Made by a program: the position numbers and the translations under genes
Assembly (NCBI GenBank): GCA_026014725.1
Contig: JAOZHV010000044.1
Coordinates: 154,272 to 218,271, forward strand
Direction: 5' to 3'
Length of the DNA: 64,000 bases
Source: Candidatus Bathyarchaeota archaeon
GTDB taxonomy: Archaea; Thermoproteota; Bathyarchaeia; Bathyarchaeales; Bathycorpusculaceae
The notes under the pieces: model-generated
What the model saw: the letters and a program-made list of their open reading frames with translations, nothing else
What the model was told of the DNA's origin: nothing
The model's database searches: none
Shown here: in pieces, positions 16,580 through 25,248 of the stretch
How positions within the stretch are numbered: the first letter of the stretch is position 1
Layout: every line of letters begins with the position of its first letter

Positions 16580-17761
16580 TTGGGTTTGAATGGAAAACCA
16601 TTAGTCAGCATAATCAGCGCAGGCATGTCCAAATTCGGCAAACGAGACGGCTTACTTGCAAGAGAAATCTTCTCAGAAGCAGCCAGTGAAGCATTCAGCC
16701 GATGCCCCAAACTGGAGCCAAAAAGAGACATTAAAGCCATGTTCATCGGGCACATGGGCGAAGCCTACGAACACCAAGGACACACTGGAAGCGCCATCGC
16801 TGACTGGATAGGATTAACAGGTATCCCAGCTACCCGAACAGAAGCCGCATGCGCATCATCGGGCGCAGCACTGCGAACAGGAATTTACGCGGTTATGTCT
16901 GGGCTTGCTGATGTGGTCGTAGTAGGCGGCGTGGAAAAAATGACTCACCGCACCACGGCTGAGGTTACCGAATACTTGGCTATGGCGTCAGATTACCCCT
17001 TTGAACAGTGGCACGGAATCACCTTCCCAGGCTTATTCGCTTTGATGGCGACCGCGCATATGAACGCTTACGGCACAATCCAAGAGCAGATGGGTTTGGT
17101 CGCAGTAAAAAATCACTACCACGGAAGCCTCAACCCGAAAGCCCACATGCAAAAACAAATCACGCTTGAAACCGTAATGGCTTCGCGTTATGTTGCTTGG
17201 CCACTAAAACTCTACGATTGCTCGCTTATAACCGATGGGGCAAGCTGTATTATTTTAACTAAACCTGAACTCGCAAGCAAATACACTGACCAGCCAGTGC
17301 ATATTGTTGGCAGTGGACAAGCAAGCGACACCATAGGACTCTATGAACGCAAAAGCCTCACTTCGCTGGCATCATCAAGGCTGGCGGCGAAAACAGCCTA
17401 CGAAATGGCACAAATTACCCCACAGCAAGTGGACCTAGCTGAGGTGCACGATTGTTTCACTTTCGCAGAACTCATGGACTACGAAGACCTTGGCTTCTGC
17501 AAAGAGGGTGAAGGCGGAAAACTCATCGAAAGCGGCGAAACCAAATTGGGTGGGCGAATCCCAGTTAACACTAGCGGCGGCTTAAAAGCCAAAGGTCACC
17601 CAGTAGGCGCAACAGGCACAGCACAAGCTTATGAGATTTACTTGCAGCTTACTGGTCAAGCGGGAAACCGCCAAGTAAAAGACGCTAAAGTCGGCTTAAC
17701 TCATAACGTGGGCGGTTCAGGCGCCACCGCAGCGGTGCACATTTACAGGAGAGACGCATAA
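16580..17761 (+). CDS. Thiolase (acetyl-CoA C-acetyltransferase-like)
   Basis: 393 residues with the thiolase catalytic set: C91 in EAACASSGAAL, the HDCFTFAE segment, HPVGATGTAQAYE and NVGGSG at the C-terminus. The form is the archaeal SCP-x-like thiolase that pairs with DUF35 proteins to make acetoacetyl-CoA, usually for the mevalonate pathway. The TTG start is preceded by GAGAGAGG. The stop shares one base with the next ATG. No HMG-CoA synthase gene is adjacent, unlike the usual three-gene set. Confidence 0.9.
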   Translation: MGLNGKPLVSIISAGMSKFGKRDGLLAREIFSEAASEAFSRCPKLEPKRDIKAMFIGHMGEAYEHQGHTGSAIADWIGLTGIPATRTEAACASSGAALRTGIYAVMSGLADVVVVGGVEKMTHRTTAEVTEYLAMASDYPFEQWHGITFPGLFALMATAHMNAYGTIQEQMGLVAVKNHYHGSLNPKAHMQKQITLETVMASRYVAWPLKLYDCSLITDGASCIILTKPELASKYTDQPVHIVGSGQASDTIGLYERKSLTSLASSRLAAKTAYEMAQITPQQVDLAEVHDCFTFAELMDYEDLGFCKEGEGGKLIESGETKLGGRIPVNTSGGLKAKGHPVGATGTAQAYEIYLQLTGQAGNRQVKDAKVGLTHNVGGSGATAAVHIYRRDA

Positions 17762-18159
17762 TGAGCACTCAAGAGCCTTTCATCATAGAGCAGTTCTACA
17801 AGTTTTTGCAAGATGGCAAGCTGATGGCGGCAAAATGCCAGAAATGCGGCAAAATCCATCTGCCACCACGACCATTATGCGACAACTGCTTCTCACAACA
17901 ATTCGACTGGATACAAGTTTCTGGAAAGGGCAAACTGCTCACCTACACCGTAATTCATGTTGCACCACAACAATTCCAAACCCTGACACCATACGCCGTT
18001 GGCATCGTGGAGCTAGAAAACGGCTTAAAAATTCCCGGTATGATACAGGGCGTAACTCAGGAGCAGTTAAAAATCGGCATGGAACTAACTGTAGACTTCG
18101 CTTCGTGTAGCACGCCTCAGCAGTGGCCGCAATGGGGAAGGTACTGTTTTAAACCTTGA
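17761..18159 (+). CDS. DUF35 zinc-ribbon OB-fold protein, thiolase partner
   Basis: 132 residues: an N-terminal helix, a zinc ribbon (C26, C29, C40, C43 in KCQKCGK...PLCDNC) and an OB fold (GKGKLLTYTVIHV, TPYAVGIVELENG). In archaea such proteins bridge thiolase and HMG-CoA synthase and channel acetoacetyl-CoA. Its one-base overlap with the thiolase gene supports the partnership. Confidence 0.9.
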   Translation: MSTQEPFIIEQFYKFLQDGKLMAAKCQKCGKIHLPPRPLCDNCFSQQFDWIQVSGKGKLLTYTVIHVAPQQFQTLTPYAVGIVELENGLKIPGMIQGVTQEQLKIGMELTVDFASCSTPQQWPQWGRYCFKP

Positions 18160-18193
18160 ATGTACAACGCTGATGTAACCGCAGAAATCCAGC

Positions 18194-18207
18194 GTAGCTT
18201 TTTATAA
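18194..18207 (+). promoter_or_regulatory. TATA-like promoter of the inositol-phosphate synthase gene
   Basis: GCTTTTTATAAGG at 18197-18209 is a strong archaeal TATA box. Transcription would start near 18230, downstream of the TTG at 18225, which argues for the ATG at 18246 as translation start. Confidence 0.5.
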
Positions 18208-18245
18208 GGCAACAGCAAATACCATTGCCAAGCAAGGTGCCACAA

Positions 18246-19289
18246 ATGCCCAAAGTTAAAGTTGCATTAATCGGCGTTGGAAACTGCGCCTCATCCTTCA
18301 TCCAAGGAATCCAGTACTACACAAAAGCGCAAGATTATGTGGGACTGCGCAACCCTACTCTGGCAGGGCTAAGCCCAAAAGACATCGAAGTGGTTGCAGC
18401 CTTCGACGTAGACGCGCGTAAAGTTGGATTAGACCTCTCACAAGCCATTTTTGCAAAGCCAAACAACGCTCCAAAAGTATGCGACGTACCCAGCCTGAAC
18501 GTTAAAGTCAACAAAGGGCCACTCTTGGACGGCGTAGGCGAATCAACCAAAAAGATAATCCAAATCAGCAACGCACCAGACGCTGACGTAGCGAAAGTCC
18601 TGAAAGCCTCAGGTGCTGAAATTGTGATTAATTTGCTTCCAAGCGGAGCCTCACAGGCGACAGAATGGTACGCCCAACAAGCCCTCACAGCAGGATGTGC
18701 CTTCGTTAACGCCACACCAAACTTTATCGCAAGCGACCCCGCATGGGCAAAACGCTTCGAAGCGGCAGACCTGCCACTCGTCGGCGATGACCTTGTTGAC
18801 CAAGTAGGCTCAACCGCGCTGCACAAGACACTGCTCAAACTGCTCTCAGACAACGGCGTGAAAATAGACGAAACCTACCAGCTTGACGTTGGCGGCGGAA
18901 CTGAATCTATTGACACCCTTGACCGCACGCGGGATACTAAACGGGCAATCAAAACCGAATCAGTAGCTTCCTCATTGCCGTATAAAACTGAAGTTGTGGC
19001 TGGCTCAACAGACTACGTTGACTTCTTAGAGAACAAGCGTGACAGCTACTTCTGGATAAGCGGCGTCTACTTCTGCAACACACCCATGAAGATTGACCTT
19101 AAATTTCAAACCGTTGACGCACCAAACGCAGGCAGCGTGCTCTTTGATGTGGTGCGAGCCGCCAAATTGGCTTTAACCAGAAAGCAGAGTGGCGCGATAG
19201 AGCCGATTTGTGCTTACGCGTTTAAGCATCCACCCAAGCTGGTTTCGCTTGAGGCTGCAGAAGCGGAATTCGCCAAGTTCACTGCTTAA
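18246..19289 (+). CDS. myo-Inositol-1-phosphate synthase
   Basis: 347 residues from the ATG at 18246 (AAGGTG site nine nt upstream). KVALIGVGNCASSFIQGIQYY is the NAD-binding glycine motif; GDDLVDQVGSTALHKTLL and NTPMKIDLKFQTVDAPNAG are diagnostic. It converts glucose-6-phosphate to inositol-1-phosphate for archaeal phosphatidylinositol lipids or compatible solutes. The PGI/PMI gene 0.7 kb away acts on the same hexose-phosphate pool. Confidence 0.93.
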   Translation: MPKVKVALIGVGNCASSFIQGIQYYTKAQDYVGLRNPTLAGLSPKDIEVVAAFDVDARKVGLDLSQAIFAKPNNAPKVCDVPSLNVKVNKGPLLDGVGESTKKIIQISNAPDADVAKVLKASGAEIVINLLPSGASQATEWYAQQALTAGCAFVNATPNFIASDPAWAKRFEAADLPLVGDDLVDQVGSTALHKTLLKLLSDNGVKIDETYQLDVGGGTESIDTLDRTRDTKRAIKTESVASSLPYKTEVVAGSTDYVDFLENKRDSYFWISGVYFCNTPMKIDLKFQTVDAPNAGSVLFDVVRAAKLALTRKQSGAIEPICAYAFKHPPKLVSLEAAEAEFAKFTA

Positions 19290-19378
19290 ACAGTTTCTTC
19301 TTTCTGTTTCTTCAGAAACCTTTTCTATTTAGAATACTTCTATTAGGAAGTTATTATGCCTGAATTGTTGGTGAAGTA

Positions 19379-19912
19379 ATGGAATTTATGGATGTTGTGA
19401 CGGCAAGGAAAAGCGTAAGAGACTACACAGATAAACCAGTTGAGGAAGAAAAATTAACCCAGTTACTGGAGGCTGCAAGGCTTGCGCCTTCATGGGCTAA
19501 CAAGCAATGCTGCCGATACATCGTTGTTAAGGATAAAGCTAAAATCCAAGAGGTAGCAGGCGGCTTTATCGGTTGGCTCAAACAGGCGCCAGTCCTTGTT
19601 GTCGCCTGTGCTGACCCTAAAGATTCTGGTTCAAGAAACGGCATGGACTACTACCTTGTGGATGTGGGCATTTCGATGCAGCAGTTGATTTTGGCTGCAA
19701 CGGATTTAGGATTAGGAACCTGTTGGATTGGTGGATTTGACGAGGGAAAAGTAAGGAAAGCCCTGGGGATTCCTGAAAACGTGCGAGTTGTCGCTTTGAC
19801 TCCTATAGGTTACCCAGCTAACGCAGGCTTGAAGAGCAAATTAATAAAAAAGCTGGCTGGAACTGACAAGCGAAAACCCCTCTCAGATATAATCCACAAA
19901 GAAAAATGGTAG
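19379..19912 (+). CDS. Nitroreductase-family FMN oxidoreductase
   Basis: 177 residues: MDVVTARKSVRDYTDKPVEE (FMN phosphate site with R-S-V-R), APSWANKQ, and DLGLGTCWIGGFDE followed by RVVALTPIGYPA. FMN-dependent NAD(P)H oxidoreductase; physiological substrate not readable. Stands alone between inositol-phosphate synthase and the convergent PGI/PMI. Confidence 0.9.
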   Translation: MEFMDVVTARKSVRDYTDKPVEEEKLTQLLEAARLAPSWANKQCCRYIVVKDKAKIQEVAGGFIGWLKQAPVLVVACADPKDSGSRNGMDYYLVDVGISMQQLILAATDLGLGTCWIGGFDEGKVRKALGIPENVRVVALTPIGYPANAGLKSKLIKKLAGTDKRKPLSDIIHKEKW

Positions 19913-19939
19913 CCAACTGACCATTCAATGGGCTCGCAG

Positions 19940-21034
19940 CTAAAGCTTTTCCAACTCGCTTCCAATCTTCTCTTTTATCCCGCTGAGATTCAGTGTGTCC
20001 TTTAAGTGGTTGATGGTTTTAACAGGCGTAGGGTCAACGCCATGCAGCACTGCCGAGTACACGCTTGTAAAATCGCCTATGAGTATGGTCGAGAGCATCC
20101 TTGCCAACGCGCTCTTGCCTTGCGCTTGAATCTCCAACATCCTCAAGCCTTCTTGCTTTAGGATTTGTTTGGTTGTTTCGATTCGACTTTTGATTTCCAC
20201 AGGCTCATCTTGGTCGCGGATAAAGATAACTGAGAAGCACTTGCCCAATTCACCGATGCCCTCCCAACCGACAATCTCATTGTGGTTTAGTTCGGAGAAA
20301 ACCTCCGCCTTTGCAGGCAATTTACTGTTCTCGTTAAACTGTTGCTTAAATCGCTTGGCAACGCCACGGTAAAACCCAAACCCGTAAGTCACAGGAGCAG
20401 TCTTACCAATGTTTACGGCTAGCGTTTTGGCAAAGTTATCCTTAACTTCAGGAGAGTTTTCCCTGCTAATTTTTTCTAAAAGCACCAACGCTTCGTTGAG
20501 TTCTTCAGAAACGCCTGAAACCAAACCAGCCTTTTCCATAAAAAACAGCAAAGGAACAAACAAATACGGCAACGCTGCACGCGGAGGCATGCCACCCACA
20601 ACACGGACAAAGGGAACATGAAGTTTTTCAGCATACTTTAGGAGTATACCGCCACTGCTTATACAAAAAACCATGCACTTGCGCCGTAAAGCATCAAGAA
20701 AAGCGCTAAGCGATTCTTCAGTGTCTCCTGAGTAGCTCATGATTACTACGAGGGTGTTTTTGCCTGCATAGTTGGGCAGTTCATATCCGCGGTTAACCTC
20801 AATTGGGACATCTGTTTTGTTTCTTGCCCAGTCTTTTAGGAGGTCTCCACTGATGCCTGAACCTCCCATCCCAGTGATGATGGTGTTGTCAGGCTTAGGA
20901 TAGTTAACGGTGATTTTTTTGGCTATTTCGGCGGCTTCGCGGTAGTGCTTGGCAGAATTAACGCAGAAATTTATCATTCCACTCTTGTCAACCGCTCTAA
21001 TCTTTTCGATGTTGTTTAAAATGGCTGTTGCCAC
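19940..21034 (-). CDS. Bifunctional phosphoglucose/phosphomannose isomerase
   Basis: 364 residues of the archaeal PGI/PMI family: a double SIS fold with ITGMGGSGISGDLLKDW, VIMSYSGDTEESLSAF and FSELNHNEIVGWEG. It interconverts glucose-6-P, fructose-6-P and mannose-6-P. Divergent from the SPOUT methylase gene with about 90 nt between the starts and TATA-like elements in both directions (minus GATATAAAAC near 21062-21071; plus ACTTTTAAG near 21079). Confidence 0.92.
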   Translation of the reverse strand: MATAILNNIEKIRAVDKSGMINFCVNSAKHYREAAEIAKKITVNYPKPDNTIITGMGGSGISGDLLKDWARNKTDVPIEVNRGYELPNYAGKNTLVVIMSYSGDTEESLSAFLDALRRKCMVFCISSGGILLKYAEKLHVPFVRVVGGMPPRAALPYLFVPLLFFMEKAGLVSGVSEELNEALVLLEKISRENSPEVKDNFAKTLAVNIGKTAPVTYGFGFYRGVAKRFKQQFNENSKLPAKAEVFSELNHNEIVGWEGIGELGKCFSVIFIRDQDEPVEIKSRIETTKQILKQEGLRMLEIQAQGKSALARMLSTILIGDFTSVYSAVLHGVDPTPVKTINHLKDTLNLSGIKEKIGSELEKL

Positions 21035-21124
21035 TTTTTAGTTCCTCCGATAACCCGCAGTTTTATATCTCATCCCCCACTTTTAAGTTCAACGCAGACA
21101 AGGTAACGTTAAGAGGCAAGCGTC

Positions 21125-21976
21125 ATGAATAAAAAGAAGCTTTCAATTGCCATCCCTGCATCTGTGATATCTGATACGCCCCACTTGCGGGAAAAAACAT
21201 CCAAAATCGGGTTAATTGGTCGCTCAGCGGCGATTTTCAGAGTTGGTGAAATCATAATTTACCCCGACAACCCTAAAGCTGACCAGCGCAAAGACATGAG
21301 CTTTATCGCATTGCTACTGAATTATCTTGAGACGCCTCAGTACCTTCGCAAGAACCTCTTTAAAATTGAGCCAGACCTACAGTACGCTGGAATCCTGCCG
21401 CCGTTACGCACGCCCCATCATCCCTTGAGCGGTAAAACTAAACATCTCAAAGTTGGTGAGTACCGTGAAGGCATAGTCTTGTCGGAAACTAAAGAGGGTT
21501 TGCTTGTAGAGATTGGCGTACAGCAACCTGCACTTTTAAGGCAGAAACAGTTTGGCATTGGCGAACGCTTAACTTTACAGGTGATCAACATCGGCGAGAA
21601 AGTGGAGGTTCAGGTGGTGAATCGTGAAGAAGTCCCCGTCTACTGGGGCTACAGGGTTAAAATTGAGAGGAGACCGATTGGGCAAATCGTCAAAGACGAC
21701 AGCTTCGATTTGAAAATTGCCACCGCCAGAGTCGGCGATAACTTCCCTGATGTGGCTGACAAAATTAGAGAGAAATGGCTTGGCAGTCAGAGTGTTTTAG
21801 TGGCGTTTGGCGCTCCCTCTTGTGGTTTGCATGAAATTGTGGGGGCTGACGGCGAAGAACTGGTCACCATTTTTGATTTCGTAGTCAATACCATACCTGA
21901 TCAGGGAACTGCTACAGTTCGAACAGAAGAAGCGCTTTTGGCAACTTTGGCGGTTTTTAACGTAAGCTTTTCATGA
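21125..21976 (+). CDS. SPOUT-fold RNA methyltransferase with OB insert (DUF171/MTH1 type)
   Basis: 283 residues. N-terminal KLSIAIPASVISDTPHLREKT and IGLIGRSAAIFRV start the alpha/beta-knot fold; the middle (VGEYREGIVLSETKEGLLVEIG) is an OB-like insert; FGAPSCGLHEI and VNTIPDQGTATVRTEEALLATLA build the SAM-binding knot. The family methylates RNA, probably rRNA; the specific target is not known from sequence. Confidence 0.88.
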   Translation: MNKKKLSIAIPASVISDTPHLREKTSKIGLIGRSAAIFRVGEIIIYPDNPKADQRKDMSFIALLLNYLETPQYLRKNLFKIEPDLQYAGILPPLRTPHHPLSGKTKHLKVGEYREGIVLSETKEGLLVEIGVQQPALLRQKQFGIGERLTLQVINIGEKVEVQVVNREEVPVYWGYRVKIERRPIGQIVKDDSFDLKIATARVGDNFPDVADKIREKWLGSQSVLVAFGAPSCGLHEIVGADGEELVTIFDFVVNTIPDQGTATVRTEEALLATLAVFNVSFS

Positions 21977-22018
21977 GCTTTTCTGCTTGTTTTCAGGGAG
22001 TTTTTGGTAAAGAAATAA

Positions 22019-23158
22019 ATGTTTCATTTGGGTATTGTGCTGGACATGCCGACTCTTGATCTCGCTATGCCAGCTGCGTTGCTGTTTGTGGTACTAGTTG
22101 CCATGTTCTTAAACAAGCGAGCGGAAGGCAAACTGATGGCGACGGTTGAGCAGAAAGAGTTCAAAACACGAGACGTAGTGCTCCTTATAGTATTTATCGC
22201 CATTGTAATTTCAGTCATAGCTTACACTACAATAATCAGCCCCGGAGAAGTCTTCTCCAACGTGCTTATGGTGATTTTCCTCTCCTCATACGCCACGCTC
22301 CTATTCACTTTTTCATTCGTGTTCTCAAACCTGCGAAAGCGACGTGCACAGTTGCTGTCGGTCGGCTTCGGTATAGCAAGCTTAATTGCTGGGTCAGTAA
22401 GCCTCATTGGTTCATTCACTGACGCATACACTATCATTAGGGCAGGCGCGTTCTTTGTTCTAGCAGTAGGCTGTTTTGCTGTTGTTGTTTTTGAGCAGAA
22501 AAAAGCCGTTTTTAAAGAGCGATGGTACATTGCTGCCCAACCGCCTGCATTGTTCGTGCTCCTATTCGTATTCTTTAACGTTGTCTACGGTGGAACTGCC
22601 TCTGTTTGGTTCCCTGTTTTGATGGGCATCTTTGGGTTCACATTCGCAATCCTAATTATCATGTATCTTTCATCAATGTTTAATTGGAAAACAGTCGGCA
22701 TTTTTGCTGTGCTCTTAACAATGCTTGATATTATACTGGTTTTCACTGGGCCAATGGTTGCGGCAGCCCAAACTTTCACAGGGCTTGGTTTGCCAGTTCT
22801 GATTTACTTGCCAAACATCCCTATTCTTTTAACGCAAACAGGCGCTATCGCTTTCAGAGGGCTTGGGCTTGGCGACTTCTTCTTTGCAGGAATACTGGCT
22901 GTTCAAACATACAAAAAGTTCGGCAAAAAAGCAGGTATCATCTCCGCTGTGGCGATGACTGTTGCTTTTGGAATTTGGGAAGCGTACCTGCCTGAGATAA
23001 CAGCGTTCTTCAAGATTGGCGGGTTCCCAGCAACCGTGTGCATAATCAGTGGTTGGTTGCCCGTCGCGGCATATTACTTGCTAACGAACAGAAGACAGAT
23101 TCCGCGACTCAGTGAGCAAATGACAATACAACCTGATAATTCAGCCTTGATTGAATAA
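22019..23158 (+). CDS. Presenilin/signal-peptide-peptidase-like intramembrane aspartyl protease
   Basis: 379 residues with about nine to ten membrane helices. The two candidate catalytic aspartates are in TMLDIILVF (D237) and GLGLGDFFF (D286, the GxGD motif), with LPVLIYLPN between them as in archaeal presenilin homologues. The third family motif, PAL, appears as PAT (P337-A338-T339) in GGFPATVCIISGW. The normal helix-1 (Y/W)D is LD here. The helix order matches the A22/archaeal SPP family, but the substitutions make activity uncertain. Substrates would be membrane stubs such as cleaved signal peptides. Confidence 0.7.
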   Translation: MFHLGIVLDMPTLDLAMPAALLFVVLVAMFLNKRAEGKLMATVEQKEFKTRDVVLLIVFIAIVISVIAYTTIISPGEVFSNVLMVIFLSSYATLLFTFSFVFSNLRKRRAQLLSVGFGIASLIAGSVSLIGSFTDAYTIIRAGAFFVLAVGCFAVVVFEQKKAVFKERWYIAAQPPALFVLLFVFFNVVYGGTASVWFPVLMGIFGFTFAILIIMYLSSMFNWKTVGIFAVLLTMLDIILVFTGPMVAAAQTFTGLGLPVLIYLPNIPILLTQTGAIAFRGLGLGDFFFAGILAVQTYKKFGKKAGIISAVAMTVAFGIWEAYLPEITAFFKIGGFPATVCIISGWLPVAAYYLLTNRRQIPRLSEQMTIQPDNSALIE

Positions 23159-23207
23159 GTTAAAAGATTTTTTGGGAAAAATGGTTAAAAATAGAGAGAG
23201 GCTTATT

Positions 23208-23534
23208 TTACCCGAATAGGGCGCCTAATCCTTCTAGCGCTGCTTCTTCTTTGGCTTTTTCATCTTCAGCTTTCTTCTTCTTGTCTTCTGCTGGTGCTGC
23301 TGGCTTTGCTTCTGCACCTGCTGCTGGTGCTGCTGCTACTGGAGCGGCTGCCATCATGGTTGGCGCGGCTTTGATTGCCTCATCAATGTTTACTTCGCTA
23401 AGTGAAGCTACGAGTGCTTTAACTTGAACTGCGTCAACATTGATTCCTGCTGCTTTGAGAACGTTTGTTACGGAATCTTCGTTAATTTCTTTTCCTGCCT
23501 TGTGAAGGAGCATTGCTGCGTAAATGTTTTCCAT
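23208..23534 (-). CDS. rpl12: Ribosomal protein P1 (archaeal L12, stalk)
   Basis: 108 residues: MENIYAAMLLHKAGKEINED dimerisation domain, an Ala/Pro hinge (AAPVAAAPAAGAEAKP), a Lys/Glu-charged linker and the conserved GLGALFG tail that binds elongation factors. Stand-alone here, not next to rplJ/P0 or rplA. Confidence 0.96.
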   Translation of the reverse strand: MENIYAAMLLHKAGKEINEDSVTNVLKAAGINVDAVQVKALVASLSEVNIDEAIKAAPTMMAAAPVAAAPAAGAEAKPAAPAEDKKKKAEDEKAKEEAALEGLGALFG

Positions 23535-23649
23535 ACCTTTTCACCTCTTCATCCGACTATTTTAACCTTTTTCAGTTCGTCAGACCGCCTTTCTGTTAAA
23601 AGCTGGTCGTTACCTGAATTGGCGATTTTTCGCCGTTATTGCCGTTTAG

Positions 23650-24312
23650 ATGAATACCCAATTACTTAAGAACCTTTCGTCACGGGTTCTGGTCTTATCG
23701 TACACTTTCAATTCCCGTTTCTTGGGATTTTCCCTTGCACCAAGTGGTTTTGAAGCTGGCGATCTCATTTACACAACAGACGGCGTTGAGCATCTTGGAT
23801 ATTATAGCACTTACTTAAAGAATTCAATGGCTTGGATTAAAAGTAACACGCCTGAAAATGCTGTTTTTTTGAATTGGTGGGATTATGGTCATTTGATAGT
23901 AGCTGTTGGAGAAAGAGAGTCAATGAGCAAGAATCCATCGGAGCAAGCTCTTTTTAGCGTAGTTGGTTCTCCAAACTTGGAAGTTGATCCACATGAAAGA
24001 ATTGCTGATGTAGCAACCACTCTAACGACAACGGATGAAAGCACAACAAAGAGCATCATGCAAAAGTATTCCGCTGATTACCTAATTGTTACGTTTGAGG
24101 ATGTGAGTAGTAAAAGTCATCGGATATTCCACTTCGCAGGATTAAATTCGACTGACCATGCATCAGATTTTTGGTATGCTGGTGATGATAAATTCTCAAA
24201 TCCAGCATATACAGACTTAGGGAAACAAACAATGATCTATAGACTGTACACAAACTCTAACCTCACCGATTTCACACAAGTCTATTCAGACCAATACATA
24301 AAAAAACTTTAA
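23650..24312 (+). pseudogene. STT3/AglB oligosaccharyltransferase, C-terminal stump
   Basis: The frame contains the STT3 catalytic signature WWDYG in FLNWWDYGHLI, preceded by GVEHLGYYSTYLKNSMAWIKSNTP, and continues to a natural stop. A real STT3 has an N-terminal membrane domain of 400 or more residues with about 13 helices; none is present. The homology appears to begin right after a CRISPR-repeat-like 38-mer (23704-23741), which is read through in the first 30 codons. I interpret this as a gene cut by recombination or insertion. Expression is unlikely to give an active transferase. Confidence 0.7.
23667..23741 (-). repeat. Solitary CRISPR-repeat-like unit, copy 1 (permuted)
   Basis: 23704-23741 is a 38-mer identical to 28111-28148. 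Read on the minus strand it contains ATCCCAAGAAACGGGAATTGAAAG, with an inner palindrome (ATCCC/GGGAAT) and the ATTGAAAG 3' end typical of archaeal CRISPR repeats. The 16-mer TAAGAACCTTTCGTCA at 23667-23682 lies 21 nt before it, whereas in copy 2 the same 16-mer directly follows the 38-mer. No cas genes or regular array are nearby. Confidence 0.5.
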
Positions 24313-24482
24313 ACCAAATGACTAAAAATGGGCAGGATGTACAATGGCTATTCCTCTATTTTAAATCTGCAAATACTCTAAACTTCAAAAAAGAGAACCA
24401 TAGTAGAGTGGTAGTTAAACGGGGAAGCTAAGCCTTAATTATTTTTCCACAAGACTTCTTAATGCTACTATAGAGGTTTTTT

Positions 24483-24863
24483 ATGGGCTTTTCTGCGGTC
24501 AAGGATGAAGTAACTAAGCTAATCAATGGAGAGAGCAAAATTAACGCGGAAGATTGTTGCTGACAAAAAGGTTTCGAGGCGAGGAGTCGAGCTCTACAAG
24601 CAAAAATCGTCAACGATGAAAAAATTAAACCCCTTATAGTGGTTAAGCATCCAAGAAAAGATTTGTATGCTGTACTGGATGGTCATCGCAGATTTTATGC
24701 TTTTCTTGAAATGGGAAAAAAGGAAATTGATTGTTCTTTGGCTGGTGATTACTCAATTGTCATTTTCTATCTGACAGAGCACGGCTATTTTCAACCGAGC
24801 ACTGAAGTTACTGAGTGCATAAGACAACCAGCGATAAGACTGCACAAACCAAAGCCCTTTTAG
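24483..24863 (+). pseudogene. Frameshifted ParB-like nuclease/partition domain
   Basis: An ATG at 24483 opens MGFSAVKDEVTKLINGES and ends at a TGA; a second frame gives VSRRGVELYKQK, and a one-base shift then continues IVNDEKIKPLIVVKHPRKD and YAVLDGHRRFYAFLEMGKKE. Joined, these read as one ParB-like domain with its LDGHRR signature. At least two frame disruptions make it a pseudogene, unless the assembly has base errors. The intact last frame alone spans 24639-24863. Confidence 0.6.
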
Positions 24864-24872
24864 TGATTCAAC

Positions 24873-25076
24873 GTGCAAGAGATATGCCTTTTGTCATCTG
24901 CAGGGTATCATGATGATGTGTTCTGGGCTACTACACTAGCTGTTTATGCTACTATGGAGATGGCACCCGAACCATTTTTGGCTGTTGTTCCTGATGACGA
25001 GCCGTTAGCATTCAAATATATCTGGGAAGCAAAAGACAGTAATCTAACCATAAGAAAACGTTTAATTGAATTTTAA
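24873..25076 (+). pseudogene. Gene fragment, possibly terminase/RNase-H-like tail
   Basis: A 67-codon frame from GTG encodes YHDDVFWATTLAVYATMEMA followed by PEPFLAVVPDD. The HDD...ALAVYA pattern recalls the end of a terminase-type RNase-H nuclease domain, but this is a loose resemblance. Being short and next to two other broken genes, it is best read as a remnant of an inserted element. Confidence 0.35.
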
Positions 25077-25248
25077 CACATTTACTTTAAACAGGTAAAC
25101 GGTACTTAGCTAGCATAGATTGTTTTGGGCTGAACGGAGTAGAGGATTATAACGAATACGTTCACTTGGATGATGAGTTATCGGTTGGATGTCTTCTAAG
25201 GCCAATTTGAGATTCATGTAAAGCTATAGAAAATGAATAATTCGAGGC

